Positions 8,588-20,571 of a stretch of 64,000 nucleotides of DNA are shown in pieces. The position numbers and the translations under genes are program-made. Location of the stretch: assembly GCF_029961155.1 (NCBI RefSeq), contig NZ_JASBRH010000002.1:268859-332858 (forward strand), written 5' to 3'. Every line of letters begins with the position of its first letter. The first letter of the stretch is position 1. The DNA is from Pontibacterium granulatum (GTDB taxonomy: Bacteria; Pseudomonadota; Gammaproteobacteria; Pseudomonadales; Balneatricaceae). The notes under the pieces are model-generated. The model saw only the letters and a list, made by a program, of their open reading frames with translations, was not told the DNA's origin and did no database searches.

Positions 8588-8849
8588 CAGAATAGCTCCA
8601 CAGCAACGTATATCGAGGTGGCAATTTTAAGGCGGAAAAGCTCGGATGAGACAGTACGAAGCTAACGAAGATAAGGTCTGATGCTGAACTTATTTAGGTT
8701 TTTGGTGCTCTAGGCTTTCGAATCGAAAGTGGGTAGCTGAAAGCGAGAGTACCTGGGTGAAATCAGGGACAAATTGGTAAATGGAAATAGAGGAAGGAAA
8801 CCGCGCGAATGGCGGTTAAGAGGGTAGTAAAGAACAGGCGGAGGGCAGT

Positions 8850-9482
8850 CTACTGACTGCCCGCCAACTTCACACCAAATCCGATCAGCAGGAAACCGGT
8901 AATGCTGTCCATGGTTTTGGATACCTTAGGCGTCTGCAGCCACTGGCGTGCACGTCCCACCATCAGCACCAACGCGCCCTGCCACACCATACCGATGGTA
9001 AAGTGCACCGCCGCCATCATCATGGACTGAGCCACGGCTGAGTGAGCCGGATCGATAAACTGCGGCAGAAATGCCATGTAAAAGATGATCGGTTTTGGAT
9101 TCAGTACATTGGAGAGCAAACCTTCACGCAATGAGGTCAGCGCAGGAACGGAACACTGTGTTGTAGGGTGTTCCACCTGCAATGCACCGCTCTTGAACGC
9201 TGAGCGCAGGCTCTGAACACCCAGCCAGATCAGGTAACAGGCACCGGCTAGTTTTAGTGCAGTAAAGAGGTGGGCTGATCCAAGTAGAATCACCGATAGG
9301 CCTGCCGCGGAGATGCTGGCGTGCACAAACAGGCCCATACAGATGCCGAGACTGGTGAGCAGACCGTCGCGGTTACCACCACGCGCGGCATTGCGCATCA
9401 CCAAAAGCGTATCCACGCCGGGTGTCAGGGTCAGGGCGGTAATTGCTACCAGAAAGGGCAGCCAGAGGAAGCTCTCGAACAT
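8850..9482 (-). CDS. LysE/RhtB-family amino-acid exporter
   Basis: About 210 residues with six hydrophobic segments; LysE/RhtB exporter of the inner membrane. It begins MFESFLWLPFLVAITALTLTPGVDTLLVMRNA, where TPGxDTLLVMRN is the family signature, followed by GICMGLFVHASISAAGL, and NPKPIIFYMAFLPQF in the middle. The start was taken at ATG 9482, because the longer ORF from 9596 adds an atypical N-terminus; AGG lies 8 nt upstream. The substrate is probably an amino acid such as threonine, homoserine or a similar one. Confidence 0.88.
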   Translation of the reverse strand: MFESFLWLPFLVAITALTLTPGVDTLLVMRNAARGGNRDGLLTSLGICMGLFVHASISAAGLSVILLGSAHLFTALKLAGACYLIWLGVQSLRSAFKSGALQVEHPTTQCSVPALTSLREGLLSNVLNPKPIIFYMAFLPQFIDPAHSAVAQSMMMAAVHFTIGMVWQGALVLMVGRARQWLQTPKVSKTMDSITGFLLIGFGVKLAGSQ

Positions 9483-9682
9483 CGGTGAACCTAAAGCCAG
9501 GAAGATGAAGGCGATCAGTGTAAGTGATATTGTCAGGCCAGGGCAATCTCGAAGCGCCCCCGCTTGAGTGCAGCGCTTAGTTTTCCAGCAGGGCATCCAC
9601 TACGCTTAAAAATATGTGTTCGCATGTCAGATACCGGAACCAGATGTCGGGTGCGGGTAGGGTGGATGCGAGAGGGATAACG

Positions 9683-10060
9683 ATGCTCGATTGTATCCTG
9701 GAATTCTCCGACAATATTGCCGAAGACTTTGACAACCGGGAGCTGTTTAATTCGCTGCACCTGTTGTTAGGTGGGAGTGGTCTCTTTCCCGAAGAGCGGA
9801 TCCAAAGTCGGGCCCACCGGTACCGCCGCTATTATGTTGCCGATGGCAGCCGCGAGAGCGGGTTTATCCAACTGACCGTCACCACCCCGCGTCCCCTGGA
9901 TTCCCGGTACAGGAATCGGTTGGGGGATCAGCTATTGGCATTGTTGCAGCAAGAGTTTTGTTACTCCCTGCAGCAGTTGAACTGCACACTCACCGTTAAG
10001 ATCACGCATATTGAATCCACGGATTACTGTAAATCCGTTAATCGGTCCGATGTGCGTTAG
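9683..10060 (+). CDS. 5-carboxymethyl-2-hydroxymuconate isomerase-like protein without Pro-1
   Basis: 125 residues from ATG 9683, preceded by AGAGGG. The sequence follows the CHMI (HpaF) family along its length: CILEFSDNI, SGLFPEERIQSRAHRY, ADG, GFIQLT and a C-terminal helix (LGDQLLALLQQEF). HpaF of E. coli is about the same size and begins Met-Pro, the proline being the catalytic base of the tautomerase superfamily after Met removal. Here the second codon is CTC (Leu), so the catalytic proline is absent. It may have lost the activity or acquired another role. It stands alone, with no homoprotocatechuate genes nearby. Confidence 0.75.
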   Translation: MLDCILEFSDNIAEDFDNRELFNSLHLLLGGSGLFPEERIQSRAHRYRRYYVADGSRESGFIQLTVTTPRPLDSRYRNRLGDQLLALLQQEFCYSLQQLNCTLTVKITHIESTDYCKSVNRSDVR

Positions 10061-10140
10061 CGCTTATTAATCATCGATGCCTGCAGGAACCAACTTTGAA
10101 GGGATTCACGCAGGTCATGTGAATCTTCAAAATTTACCTT

Positions 10141-10186
10141 TGTAGGGCAGCGTTTACGCTGCCGGTAAGCTAAAGCTTACCCTACA
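10141..10186. repeat. 46-bp REP-like element forming a three-way junction
   Basis: The sequence reads TGTAG, then GGCAGCG-TTTA-CGCTGCC, then GGTAAGC-TAAA-GCTTACC, then CTACA. This gives two perfect 7-bp hairpins with 4-nt loops closed by a perfect 5-bp outer stem. It lies in the 246 bp space between the CHMI-like gene and astB. Such symmetry is typical of REP/BIME palindromes; no second copy was noticed in this window. Confidence 0.7.
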
Positions 10187-10243
10187 GGTCGTTCCCATGC
10201 TTCGCGTGGTAATGAGGAGGTAGAGGGTCATTGTGAGATGGAG

Positions 10244-10276
10244 AAAAAAGGCCCGCCAGAGCATGGAGACGGGCCT
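10244..10276 (-). terminator. Rho-independent terminator of the arginine operon
   Basis: On the minus strand AGGCCCG, a 14-nt loop, CGGGCCT and then TTTTT. It lies 30 bp after the astB stop and ends the aruC...astB transcript. Confidence 0.8.
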
Positions 10277-10306
10277 AAAGTGAGGATCAATCGTTGACGC
10301 GTTGCC

Positions 10307-11641
10307 TTAACGCTGGAACGGGTATACGGAGCCCAGGCTGAGTATCTGGGTCAGTTCATCCAATGCGGTACGGGATTCGATCAGCAGCTGTGGATCGGCC
10401 AGATCGGATTCCGCCAGGCGGTCGCGGTAATGCTTATCGACCCAACTGTTCAGGGTGGCGAACAGCTGATCGTTCATACGGGTGGATTGGTTGAAGGCGT
10501 TCAGTTCCTGCTCGTTCAGCACAACACGCAGGCGCAGGCACGCTGGGCCACCGCCGTTGCTCATGCTCTGTTTCAGGTCGAACACTTTCAGTTCGTCGAT
10601 GGCGCTGTCGCCGTCGCGCAGTTCGCTCAGGTAGTCCCACACCGCCGGGTTGTTCTGACACTCTTCCGGGATCACCAGCAGGGTGCGGCCGTCAGCCATG
10701 CTCAGCAGCTGGCTGTTAAACAAGTAGCTGGTCACCGCATCCTGCACGGATACACGGTTACTTGGCACCTCAATCACGTTGAAGTTACCGCCCAGTGCAT
10801 TGTTCAGCTGCTGCTTCACCTCTGCCTGATTCAGGAACGCCTGTTCGTGGCAGAACATCAGGTTGCGGTTCCCCACAGCGATGACGTCGTTGTGGAATAC
10901 GCCCTGATCGATCACGTCCGGGTTCTGCTGCGCGTACACCACTTTGCTTGCACTCAGGCCGTGTTTGCGAGCGATCGCTTCGGATGCCTCGTAGGTGTGG
11001 CGGGCCGGGTAGCGCTGCGGCTGTGGTTTATCGCCGTTGAAGGCGTAACGCCCGAAGACAAAGAACTCGACACCGGCATCACCGTATTCGTGGCAGAAAC
11101 GGGTGTGGTTGGCCGCGCCTTCGTCACCAAAGTGTTCCACGGTTGGCAGCACACTGTGGTGTTCGAAGTGCTGCTCATCGTTGAAGGTGGCACGCAGGAT
11201 GCGGCCGGTCACTTCGTGCTCGATGGAGCGGTGGAACTTGTTGGTCAGGTTGGCCGGGGTAAAGTGCACCTTGCCGTTGGCCGTATCCGCACTTGGCGAT
11301 ACGGTGGCGGCGTTGGCAGTCCACATGCTGGATGCGGAGCAGCAGGCGGCCAGAATACGTGGCGCCTGTTTTGCTGCGGCTGCCAGCACGTCGGCATCAC
11401 TGCCACCAAAACCCAGCTGGCGCAGGGTGTTGATATCCGGCCGTTCCTGCGGTGCCAGCACACCCTGGACCAGGCCCAGGTCGTTCAGGGCCTTCATCTT
11501 GGTCAGGCCCTGTTTGGCCGCCTGCTTCGGATTGGAGACCTCAGCCTGGTGCTTTTCGGAGGCGACGTTACCGAACGACAGACCCGCGTAGTTGTGGGTC
11601 GGGCCGACCAGGCCGTCAAAGTTTGCTTCAAATGCTTTCAT
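10307..11641 (-). CDS. astB: N-succinylarginine dihydrolase
   Basis: Second enzyme of the arginine succinyltransferase pathway: it hydrolyses N2-succinylarginine to succinylornithine, CO2 and two NH3. 444 residues, as expected for AstB (amidinotransferase-like fold). It starts [25 protein letters not shown], a hallmark of the family. The catalytic cysteine lies in [10 protein letters not shown] near residue 360, with the general acid and base residues expected around ~175 and ~248. It is the last gene of the operon, 12 bp after astD, followed by a terminator. Confidence 0.97.
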   Translation of the reverse strand: MKAFEANFDGLVGPTHNYAGLSFGNVASEKHQAEVSNPKQAAKQGLTKMKALNDLGLVQGVLAPQERPDINTLRQLGFGGSDADVLAAAAKQAPRILAACCSASSMWTANAATVSPSADTANGKVHFTPANLTNKFHRSIEHEVTGRILRATFNDEQHFEHHSVLPTVEHFGDEGAANHTRFCHEYGDAGVEFFVFGRYAFNGDKPQPQRYPARHTYEASEAIARKHGLSASKVVYAQQNPDVIDQGVFHNDVIAVGNRNLMFCHEQAFLNQAEVKQQLNNALGGNFNVIEVPSNRVSVQDAVTSYLFNSQLLSMADGRTLLVIPEECQNNPAVWDYLSELRDGDSAIDELKVFDLKQSMSNGGGPACLRLRVVLNEQELNAFNQSTRMNDQLFATLNSWVDKHYRDRLAESDLADPQLLIESRTALDELTQILSLGSVYPFQR

Positions 11642-11653
11642 TATCGCTCCTGC

Positions 11654-14153
<2,500 letters not shown>

Positions 14154-14201
14154 GGTCTGTGGACTCCGTATTTAAGCTGAGCGCAGCCGTAGCCACTCCT
14201 T

Positions 14202-14345
14202 TAGAGGGTGTCGCAAATCTACTGCGTTTGCTGATACGGCGTTAAAAATCTGCTCAAAATGCTCATTTACGCTCAGTAAACTGCGCGTTTTCACAGATTT
14301 TTGCCTTGTCTCAGCTGTACTCGCTACGTTTTGCAACACCCTCTA
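14202..14345. repeat. 144-bp palindromic repeat (MITE/REP-like) inside the arginine operon
   Basis: The ends TAGAGGGTGTCGCAAA (14202-14217) and TTTGCAACACCCTCTA (14330-14345) are inverted repeats with one mismatch. An inner pair, AAAAATCTG and CAGATTTTT, gives a second stem. There is no coding capacity. It lies between aruF and aruG and so would be transcribed with them; it could stabilise, process or attenuate the mRNA. Repeats with very similar internal sequence are, from memory, common in marine gammaproteobacteria. Confidence 0.75.
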
Positions 14346-14401
14346 TAGAGAGGAGGGCGCTCAGTCGTTTCTAGTTATTGTGGTGTTTCGTTTGTCAGGC
14401 G

Positions 14402-15433
14402 TTAGCCAAGCTCTGCTTCTTCAAGCAGCAACAGCCGGATGTCGCCACCCTCTTCAACCTGCAGCAGGTTGGCCTGTTCCGCGCTGATCACAGGTTGCGC
14501 CGGATCGATCCGTGTCATCAGACAGCGGTAGTTTTCCAGGCTGGTGTTACTGATCAGGGCAGGGCGCAGGGCTGCTTCGTCGCTGCTCTCACCGATACGT
14601 GCCACGGTCTGTTGGTTCTGACGAACAGAGCGGACGTTGTCGGTGCGTGCTTCCAGGGTTGGGCCGGCATCAAAGATGTCCACGTAACCCCGGTAATTGA
14701 AACCTTCGTTTTCCAGCAGGGCCATCACCTCTTCCATATCCGGGCGTGGTTTACCCAGGGCAGCCTGTGCTTCAGGCGTCAGCAGGGGTACGTACACCGG
14801 ATAGTGCGGCATCAGGTCAGCGATAAAGCCTTTGTTGTTGATACCGGTGAGGTAGTTGGCTTTGGTGAAATCCATGTTGAAGAAGTGGCGACCCAGGCAC
14901 TCCCAGAACGGGGAGCGATGCTCCTCGTCGGCCACACCCTGCAGTTCGACGATCAGACGTGGTGCAAAACGCTCAGGGAACTGAGCGATCAGCAGCATGC
15001 GGGCACGGGACAGCAGGTGCAGGTTGTTCTGGCTGCGGTGTGCACTGTCCAGAAACAGGGTGCATAGACGCGCCGCGCCGGTGTAATCCTGACACAGGTG
15101 CAGGGCTGGTACACGGTTGTGAATCTGCAATTCACTGGAGGCGTGTACCACCTCTTCAATGCGGTATGAGTAGAAAGGTGTGCTGATGCCTACCGCTGCG
15201 TCGATACCGGAGACGCCGAGGATCTCGCCGCTGTCGGTGTCTTCCAGTACGAAGTGGTAGCTTTCACTGCCGGGGTGCTCCACCGCCTTGCGCAGCGACT
15301 GCTGGGTGCTGTTGATCAGCTCGCCCAGGTGGTCGCGATTTGCAGGGAGGGTGGTCATGCTGCCGCCGGAGATTACCGCCAGACGTTCGAGGCCCTGGAT
15401 ATCGGTGAAGTTCAGGGGGCGTACTAACAGCAT
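14402..15433 (-). CDS. aruF: Arginine/ornithine N-succinyltransferase, first subunit
   Basis: 343 residues, AstA family; with AruG it forms the succinyltransferase. Begins MLLVRPLNFTDIQGLERLA. Family blocks: GSMTTLPANRDHL, GEILGVSGIDAAVG, ARLCTLFLDSAHR, RSPFWECLGRHFFNMDF, FIADLMPHYPVYVPLL and GYVDIFDAGPTLEAR. The order aruC-(M20)-aruF-aruG-aruD-aruB matches the Pseudomonas aru cluster apart from the inserted hydrolase. The start overlaps the end of the M20 gene by 10 bp, which suggests translational coupling. Confidence 0.92.
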   Translation of the reverse strand: MLLVRPLNFTDIQGLERLAVISGGSMTTLPANRDHLGELINSTQQSLRKAVEHPGSESYHFVLEDTDSGEILGVSGIDAAVGISTPFYSYRIEEVVHASSELQIHNRVPALHLCQDYTGAARLCTLFLDSAHRSQNNLHLLSRARMLLIAQFPERFAPRLIVELQGVADEEHRSPFWECLGRHFFNMDFTKANYLTGINNKGFIADLMPHYPVYVPLLTPEAQAALGKPRPDMEEVMALLENEGFNYRGYVDIFDAGPTLEARTDNVRSVRQNQQTVARIGESSDEAALRPALISNTSLENYRCLMTRIDPAQPVISAEQANLLQVEEGGDIRLLLLEEAELG

Positions 15434-16665
15434 TGGTTTTCCTCCAGCCAGCTCAGGTCGTCGCTGGCAGCCAGTTTCATAAGCATCAGCGCACTCAGCT
15501 TAGCGCGTTCGGTGAGGCTTTTCACTTTCAGGTACTCATCGCTGGAGTGGATCTTGCCACCCTGTACCCCGAGGGTATCGATGTTAGGGATACCGGCGGC
15601 CGCCAGGTTGTTGCCGTCGCAACAGCCGCCGGTAGGTAACCACTGCAGTTCCATGCCCAGGGTGTGGCCGCATTCACGCGCCAGTTCAAACAGTTTCTTG
15701 TTGGCGCCGCTCAGCACTTTGGGTTTACGGCCAAAGCCGCCCAGCAGCTCGATGCTGATACCGTCACGGTCGTTGATCATCGCCACCAGTTCATCAAGTC
15801 GGTCCAGACACCATTGCTCATCTTCCGGACGTTCAAGGCGGATGTTGAAGCGGGAGATACAGAGATCCGGCACGATGTTTACCGCACCGCCACCTTCGAT
15901 AAAGCCCGGGTTGATGGTGACGCCGTTGCGCTGACCGTTAAGGTCATCCAGTGCGGCAACAAAGTCACACATGGCACGTACGGCATTGCGACCCAGGTGG
16001 TGTTCGCGACCTGCATGTGCGGCCTTGCCGGTCACTTTGACGCTGAAGTTGCCGCTGCCTTTGCGCTCGCCCGCCAGGTTTCCGTCCGGGAAGCTGGGTT
16101 CGTAGATCATGCCCAGATGCACGCGCTTGGCGGCCTCTTCGATCAGTGGGGCAGAGCCCGGGGAGCCTATCTCTTCATCCGGATTAAACAGGATCTCCCA
16201 GCCGATCTGTTCGGCAAACGGGCTTCGCTCCAGTGCCTGCAGCGCTTTGATCATCACCAGGATGCCGCCTTTCAGGTCGGCTACGCCCGGACCGTTCAGG
16301 GTTTCGTCATCCAGCCACTTCACCTGCTGAAATGGGTGATCGATGGCAAAAACCGTGTCCATGTGGCCGCAGAAGAAGATCTGCAGCGGGGCTTCGGGGC
16401 GCTTGCGGATGCGCAGGGCGTCACCCAGCGGGAAGGTTTCAATTTCACCGTTGCTGCCCAGATGTTCGTAGGGCGCAACCGGAACCACGTCTACCTCACC
16501 GTCCAGCACCTGGCAGTATTCGGTCAGCAACGCACGCACCTTGTTCACACCGTCGGCGTTGAGGGTGCCGGAGTTGATCTCTGCCAGTTCGATGGTTTTG
16601 GCCAGCATCTCGTCGTGCTGGGCGTCAAGCCATTCGATCCAGGGGGTAAAGTTGGTCGTGGTCAT
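15424..16665 (-). CDS. M20-family zinc hydrolase (CPG2-like), possible substitute for AstE
   Basis: 413 residues of the M20 metallopeptidase family (carboxypeptidase G2/ArgE/DapE type), with a dimerisation domain in the middle. Metal ligands and catalytic residues are all visible: FFCGHMDTVF near residue 95, GPGVADLKGG near 130, NPDEEIGSPGS near 163, YEPSF near 185, and GGKIHSSDEYL near 385. It is embedded between aruC and aruF and overlaps aruF. The operon lacks a recognisable astE (succinylglutamate desuccinylase), the last pathway enzyme, and an M20 enzyme that cleaves an N-acylglutamate would fit that step. That role is inference. An astE elsewhere in the genome cannot be excluded. Confidence 0.85.
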   Translation of the reverse strand: MTTTNFTPWIEWLDAQHDEMLAKTIELAEINSGTLNADGVNKVRALLTEYCQVLDGEVDVVPVAPYEHLGSNGEIETFPLGDALRIRKRPEAPLQIFFCGHMDTVFAIDHPFQQVKWLDDETLNGPGVADLKGGILVMIKALQALERSPFAEQIGWEILFNPDEEIGSPGSAPLIEEAAKRVHLGMIYEPSFPDGNLAGERKGSGNFSVKVTGKAAHAGREHHLGRNAVRAMCDFVAALDDLNGQRNGVTINPGFIEGGGAVNIVPDLCISRFNIRLERPEDEQWCLDRLDELVAMINDRDGISIELLGGFGRKPKVLSGANKKLFELARECGHTLGMELQWLPTGGCCDGNNLAAAGIPNIDTLGVQGGKIHSSDEYLKVKSLTERAKLSALMLMKLAASDDLSWLEENQCC

Positions 16666-16788
16666 TGCTGGGTTCCTTCTATTCCGTTCTATCCATTATT
16701 GGAGATCAGCGCGATAGAATCTGTCAGTGATGCGACCCGAACTTCAGAAATTAGGGCGCGTTTGACGGGGGATTTTAGAAGAGCGGAT

Positions 16789-16822
16789 GCGCAGCAAACC
16801 GCCCTGAGGACGGTCGCTGCGC
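16789..16822. repeat. GC-rich hairpin between aruC and the M20 gene
   Basis: GCGCAGC (16789-16795) pairs with GCTGCGC (16816-16822), and ACCG/CGGT extend the stem internally. There is no T tract, so it is more likely an mRNA processing or stability element, or an attenuator, than a simple terminator. It lies in the 197 bp gap within the operon. Confidence 0.45.
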
Positions 16823-16862
16823 GGGGAGAAAAGTTCGAGCTTATTTTACGGGCTTTGTGGGA

Positions 16863-18191
<1,329 letters not shown>

Positions 18192-18256
18192 TCAGGGCTG
18201 TTGCACGGGAGCGGCTATATTTAGTATCAGCAAAAGGGATCGCCTAGTGCCAGATG

Positions 18257-18298
18257 GAGAATTTCTATAGGGCGACATGAACTTGCACTAAGTTGACA
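18257..18298 (-). promoter_or_regulatory. Tandem ArgR-type operator upstream of aruC
   Basis: On the minus strand two half-sites follow each other with exact 21-bp spacing: TGTCAA-N8-AA-N5 (18298 down to 18278) and TGTCGC-N8-AA-N5 (18277 down to 18257). This matches the known Pseudomonas ArgR consensus of directly repeated TGTCGC-N8-AA-N5 units. It lies in the argR-aruC divergent region and could control both. Confidence 0.7.
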
Positions 18299-18399
18299 TT
18301 TAGGTCGGCTGAAGAAGTCAGTGATCTGGAATATCAGTATCCTGCACACTCCGAAATTTAATTTGCCCGAGCCACATTTGCCCGGAGGAAAACGTTTTA

Positions 18400-19440
18400 G
18401 TGGGTAATCCGTTGTCAAACGACAGTTCTCAGCGCAAACCGCACCGTTTTGGTTTTCTGTTGCTGCCCAACTTCTCCTTGATCGCCTTCTCCTCGGCGAT
18501 TGAGCCGTTGCGTATGGCCAACTGGGTGACCGGCGAAGACTGTTACGAGACGGTGCTGATCAGTCACGACGGTGAAGCGGTATCGAGCAGCTTTGGTGTA
18601 CAGACGCTGGTGGACTGCAGTCTGAAGGAGATTCCCCCGCTCGACGCGATCTTTGTTTGTGGTGCCAGCCCGATTGCCCGTACCGGCAACGAGGCGGTGA
18701 TTGGCTGGTTGCGCCGTCAGGGGCAGGCCAGTATGGCGTTGGGTGGTATCGGTACCGGCTCTTATCTGCTGGCTTGTGCAGGTTTACTGAATGACTATCG
18801 GGCGACAATTCATTGGTGGGATCTGGATGCGTTGCGCGAAGAGTTTCCAGACACCCAGGTGACCAACAACCTCTACGAAATTGATGGTAACCGTTACACC
18901 TGCAGCGGCGGCACGGCATCGATGGATATGATGCTGTTCCTGATCGGACAACACTACGACATGAATCTGGCTGCCAAGATCTCCGAGCAGTTTATCTGCG
19001 AACGTATGCGCACCAGCGATGACCAGCAACGGATTCCTCTCAAGGCGCGTATCGGAGCCAGTCAGCCTAAGCTGATCGAAGCGGTGACGCTGATGGAAGC
19101 TAATATCGAGGAGCCACTGAGCACCGACGATCTGGCGTTTCATGTGGGTGTATCCCGCCGACACCTGGAGCGGCTGTTTAAGAAACACCTGCAGACGGTG
19201 CCGTCGAAGTACTACCTGGAGCTGCGCTTGGAAAAAGCCCGCCAGATGTTGCGCCAGAGCGACAAGCCTGCTTTACAGGTCGGGTTGGCCTGCGGTTTTT
19301 CCAGTGCGTCCTATTTCAGTACCGCCTACCGCAACCATTACGGTGTGACACCGCGTGAAGAACGCAAGCGCGCTGCCGAAACTGAAGAACGTCAGCCTGT
19401 GGGTACTCAGTTCGGTCGCTCGACCTTGATAAATAACTGA
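18400..19440 (+). CDS. argR: ArgR, AraC/GlxA-type arginine-responsive activator
   Basis: 346 residues. N-terminal DJ-1/class I amidotransferase-like ligand domain (residues ~15-190; RFGFLLLPNFSLIAFSSAIE, GGIGTGSYLLACAGLL) and C-terminal AraC double HTH (residues ~235-330; LSTDDLAFHVGVSRRHLERLF, then GLACGFSSASYFSTAYRNHYGVTPREER). This architecture is that of Pseudomonas ArgR, which activates aru and aot on arginine; it is unrelated to E. coli ArgR. Start GTG 18400, with GGAGG about 13 nt upstream. It is divergent from the aruC operon and just upstream of the transporter operon. Both flanking intergenic regions hold matching half-sites. Confidence 0.92.
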   Translation: MGNPLSNDSSQRKPHRFGFLLLPNFSLIAFSSAIEPLRMANWVTGEDCYETVLISHDGEAVSSSFGVQTLVDCSLKEIPPLDAIFVCGASPIARTGNEAVIGWLRRQGQASMALGGIGTGSYLLACAGLLNDYRATIHWWDLDALREEFPDTQVTNNLYEIDGNRYTCSGGTASMDMMLFLIGQHYDMNLAAKISEQFICERMRTSDDQQRIPLKARIGASQPKLIEAVTLMEANIEEPLSTDDLAFHVGVSRRHLERLFKKHLQTVPSKYYLELRLEKARQMLRQSDKPALQVGLACGFSSASYFSTAYRNHYGVTPREERKRAAETEERQPVGTQFGRSTLINN

Positions 19441-19510
19441 TCTCGTAGAAGTTTTTTCTGAAAAAAGGGGCGTTTTCCGCCGATTCTTTCGTTTTCCTGT
19501 CTTTTGGTCA

Positions 19511-19552
19511 AGTCGCGATGACTGAAATTGGTGGCCGAATTTCAAAATATCG
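19511..19552 (+). promoter_or_regulatory. Tandem ArgR-type operator upstream of aotP
   Basis: Two half-sites with the exact 21-bp repeat: AGTCGC-N8-AA-N5 (19511-19531) and TGGCCG-N8-AA-N5 (19532-19552). They are weaker than the site before aruC but have the same geometry. The site is in the 282 bp region between argR and aotP, on the strand of the transporter genes. Confidence 0.6.
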
Positions 19553-19722
19553 ACCTCCTGCAATTTGTTACCTTCAAATTGCGCGCTATGGCCTGTGGCA
19601 AAACACGTTCATTTAGAGTGTCTTGCATTGTGCGGCACACATAGCACGTTCCCCCGGTTAGCCCTAAGCAGGCTGGATCAGAGAGCCGGGTAATTAACCT
19701 GGCAATATAGAGAACAATAAAA

Positions 19723-20493
19723 ATGCCTGAGAATTCTGCTATCTACCTGAAGAACATTCATAAGTCGTTCGGCGATCTCGAAGTCCTGAAAGGGATCGAT
19801 TTGCAAGCCCATGAACACGATGTGATTTCGATCATTGGTTCCAGTGGTTCAGGTAAAAGTACTTTCCTGCGTTGCATCAACCTGCTGGAAACCCCAACCG
19901 AAGGGGAGATCTACATCACCGGTGAAAAACTGAGCCTCAAACGCAACAAACAGGGGGACCTGGATGCCTCTGATGCCCGTCAGCTGGCGGCAATGCGCTC
20001 CCGCGTTGGTTTCGTATTCCAGAATTTCAACTTGTGGCCACACAAGACACTGATCGAAAACGTAATCGAAGGTCCGATCCAGGTACTGGGTAAGAAACGT
20101 GAAGAAGCCATTGCCCACGCCGAAGAGCTGCTGGGCAAAGTTGGCCTGCTGGAGCGTAAGGATTTCTATCCGAACCAGCTGTCGGGTGGTCAACAGCAGC
20201 GTGTAGCGATTGCCCGTACCCTGGCGATGGAACCGCAGGTGCTGCTGTTTGATGAGCCAACCTCTGCACTGGACCCGGAGCTGGTAGGTGAGGTGCTGAA
20301 CGTAATGCGTGATCTGGCGGCCGAAGGTCGCACCATGCTGATCGTCACCCACGAGATGACTTTTGCCCGCGAAGTTTCCAACAAGGTGATGTTCCTGCAT
20401 CAGGGACAGGTGGAGGAGTTTGGTCCTCCTGAGCAAGTTTTTGAAAACCCGACATCCGAACGGTGTCGTGAGTTTATCTCCAGTATTTTCTGA
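19723..20493 (+). CDS. aotP: Arginine/ornithine ABC transporter ATPase
   Basis: 256 residues, HisP/AotP family ATPase of a polar amino-acid importer. Walker A GSSGSGKST near residue 40, a Q-loop in FVFQNFNLWPHKT, the signature LSGGQQQRVAIARTLA near 158, Walker B VLLFDEPTSALDPE and the H-loop IVTHEMTFAREV. First gene of the transporter operon with J, Q and M. Substrate assignment rests on the adjacent argR and aru genes and the ArgR-type operator. Confidence 0.93.
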   Translation: MPENSAIYLKNIHKSFGDLEVLKGIDLQAHEHDVISIIGSSGSGKSTFLRCINLLETPTEGEIYITGEKLSLKRNKQGDLDASDARQLAAMRSRVGFVFQNFNLWPHKTLIENVIEGPIQVLGKKREEAIAHAEELLGKVGLLERKDFYPNQLSGGQQQRVAIARTLAMEPQVLLFDEPTSALDPELVGEVLNVMRDLAAEGRTMLIVTHEMTFAREVSNKVMFLHQGQVEEFGPPEQVFENPTSERCREFISSIF

Positions 20494-20571
20494 TGCCCGG
20501 CATCTGAGAATCTCCAACGCCCATCCTTGGGTTACTCCTGCAAATCAAAAAAATAAGAAAGGAAGTGCAAG

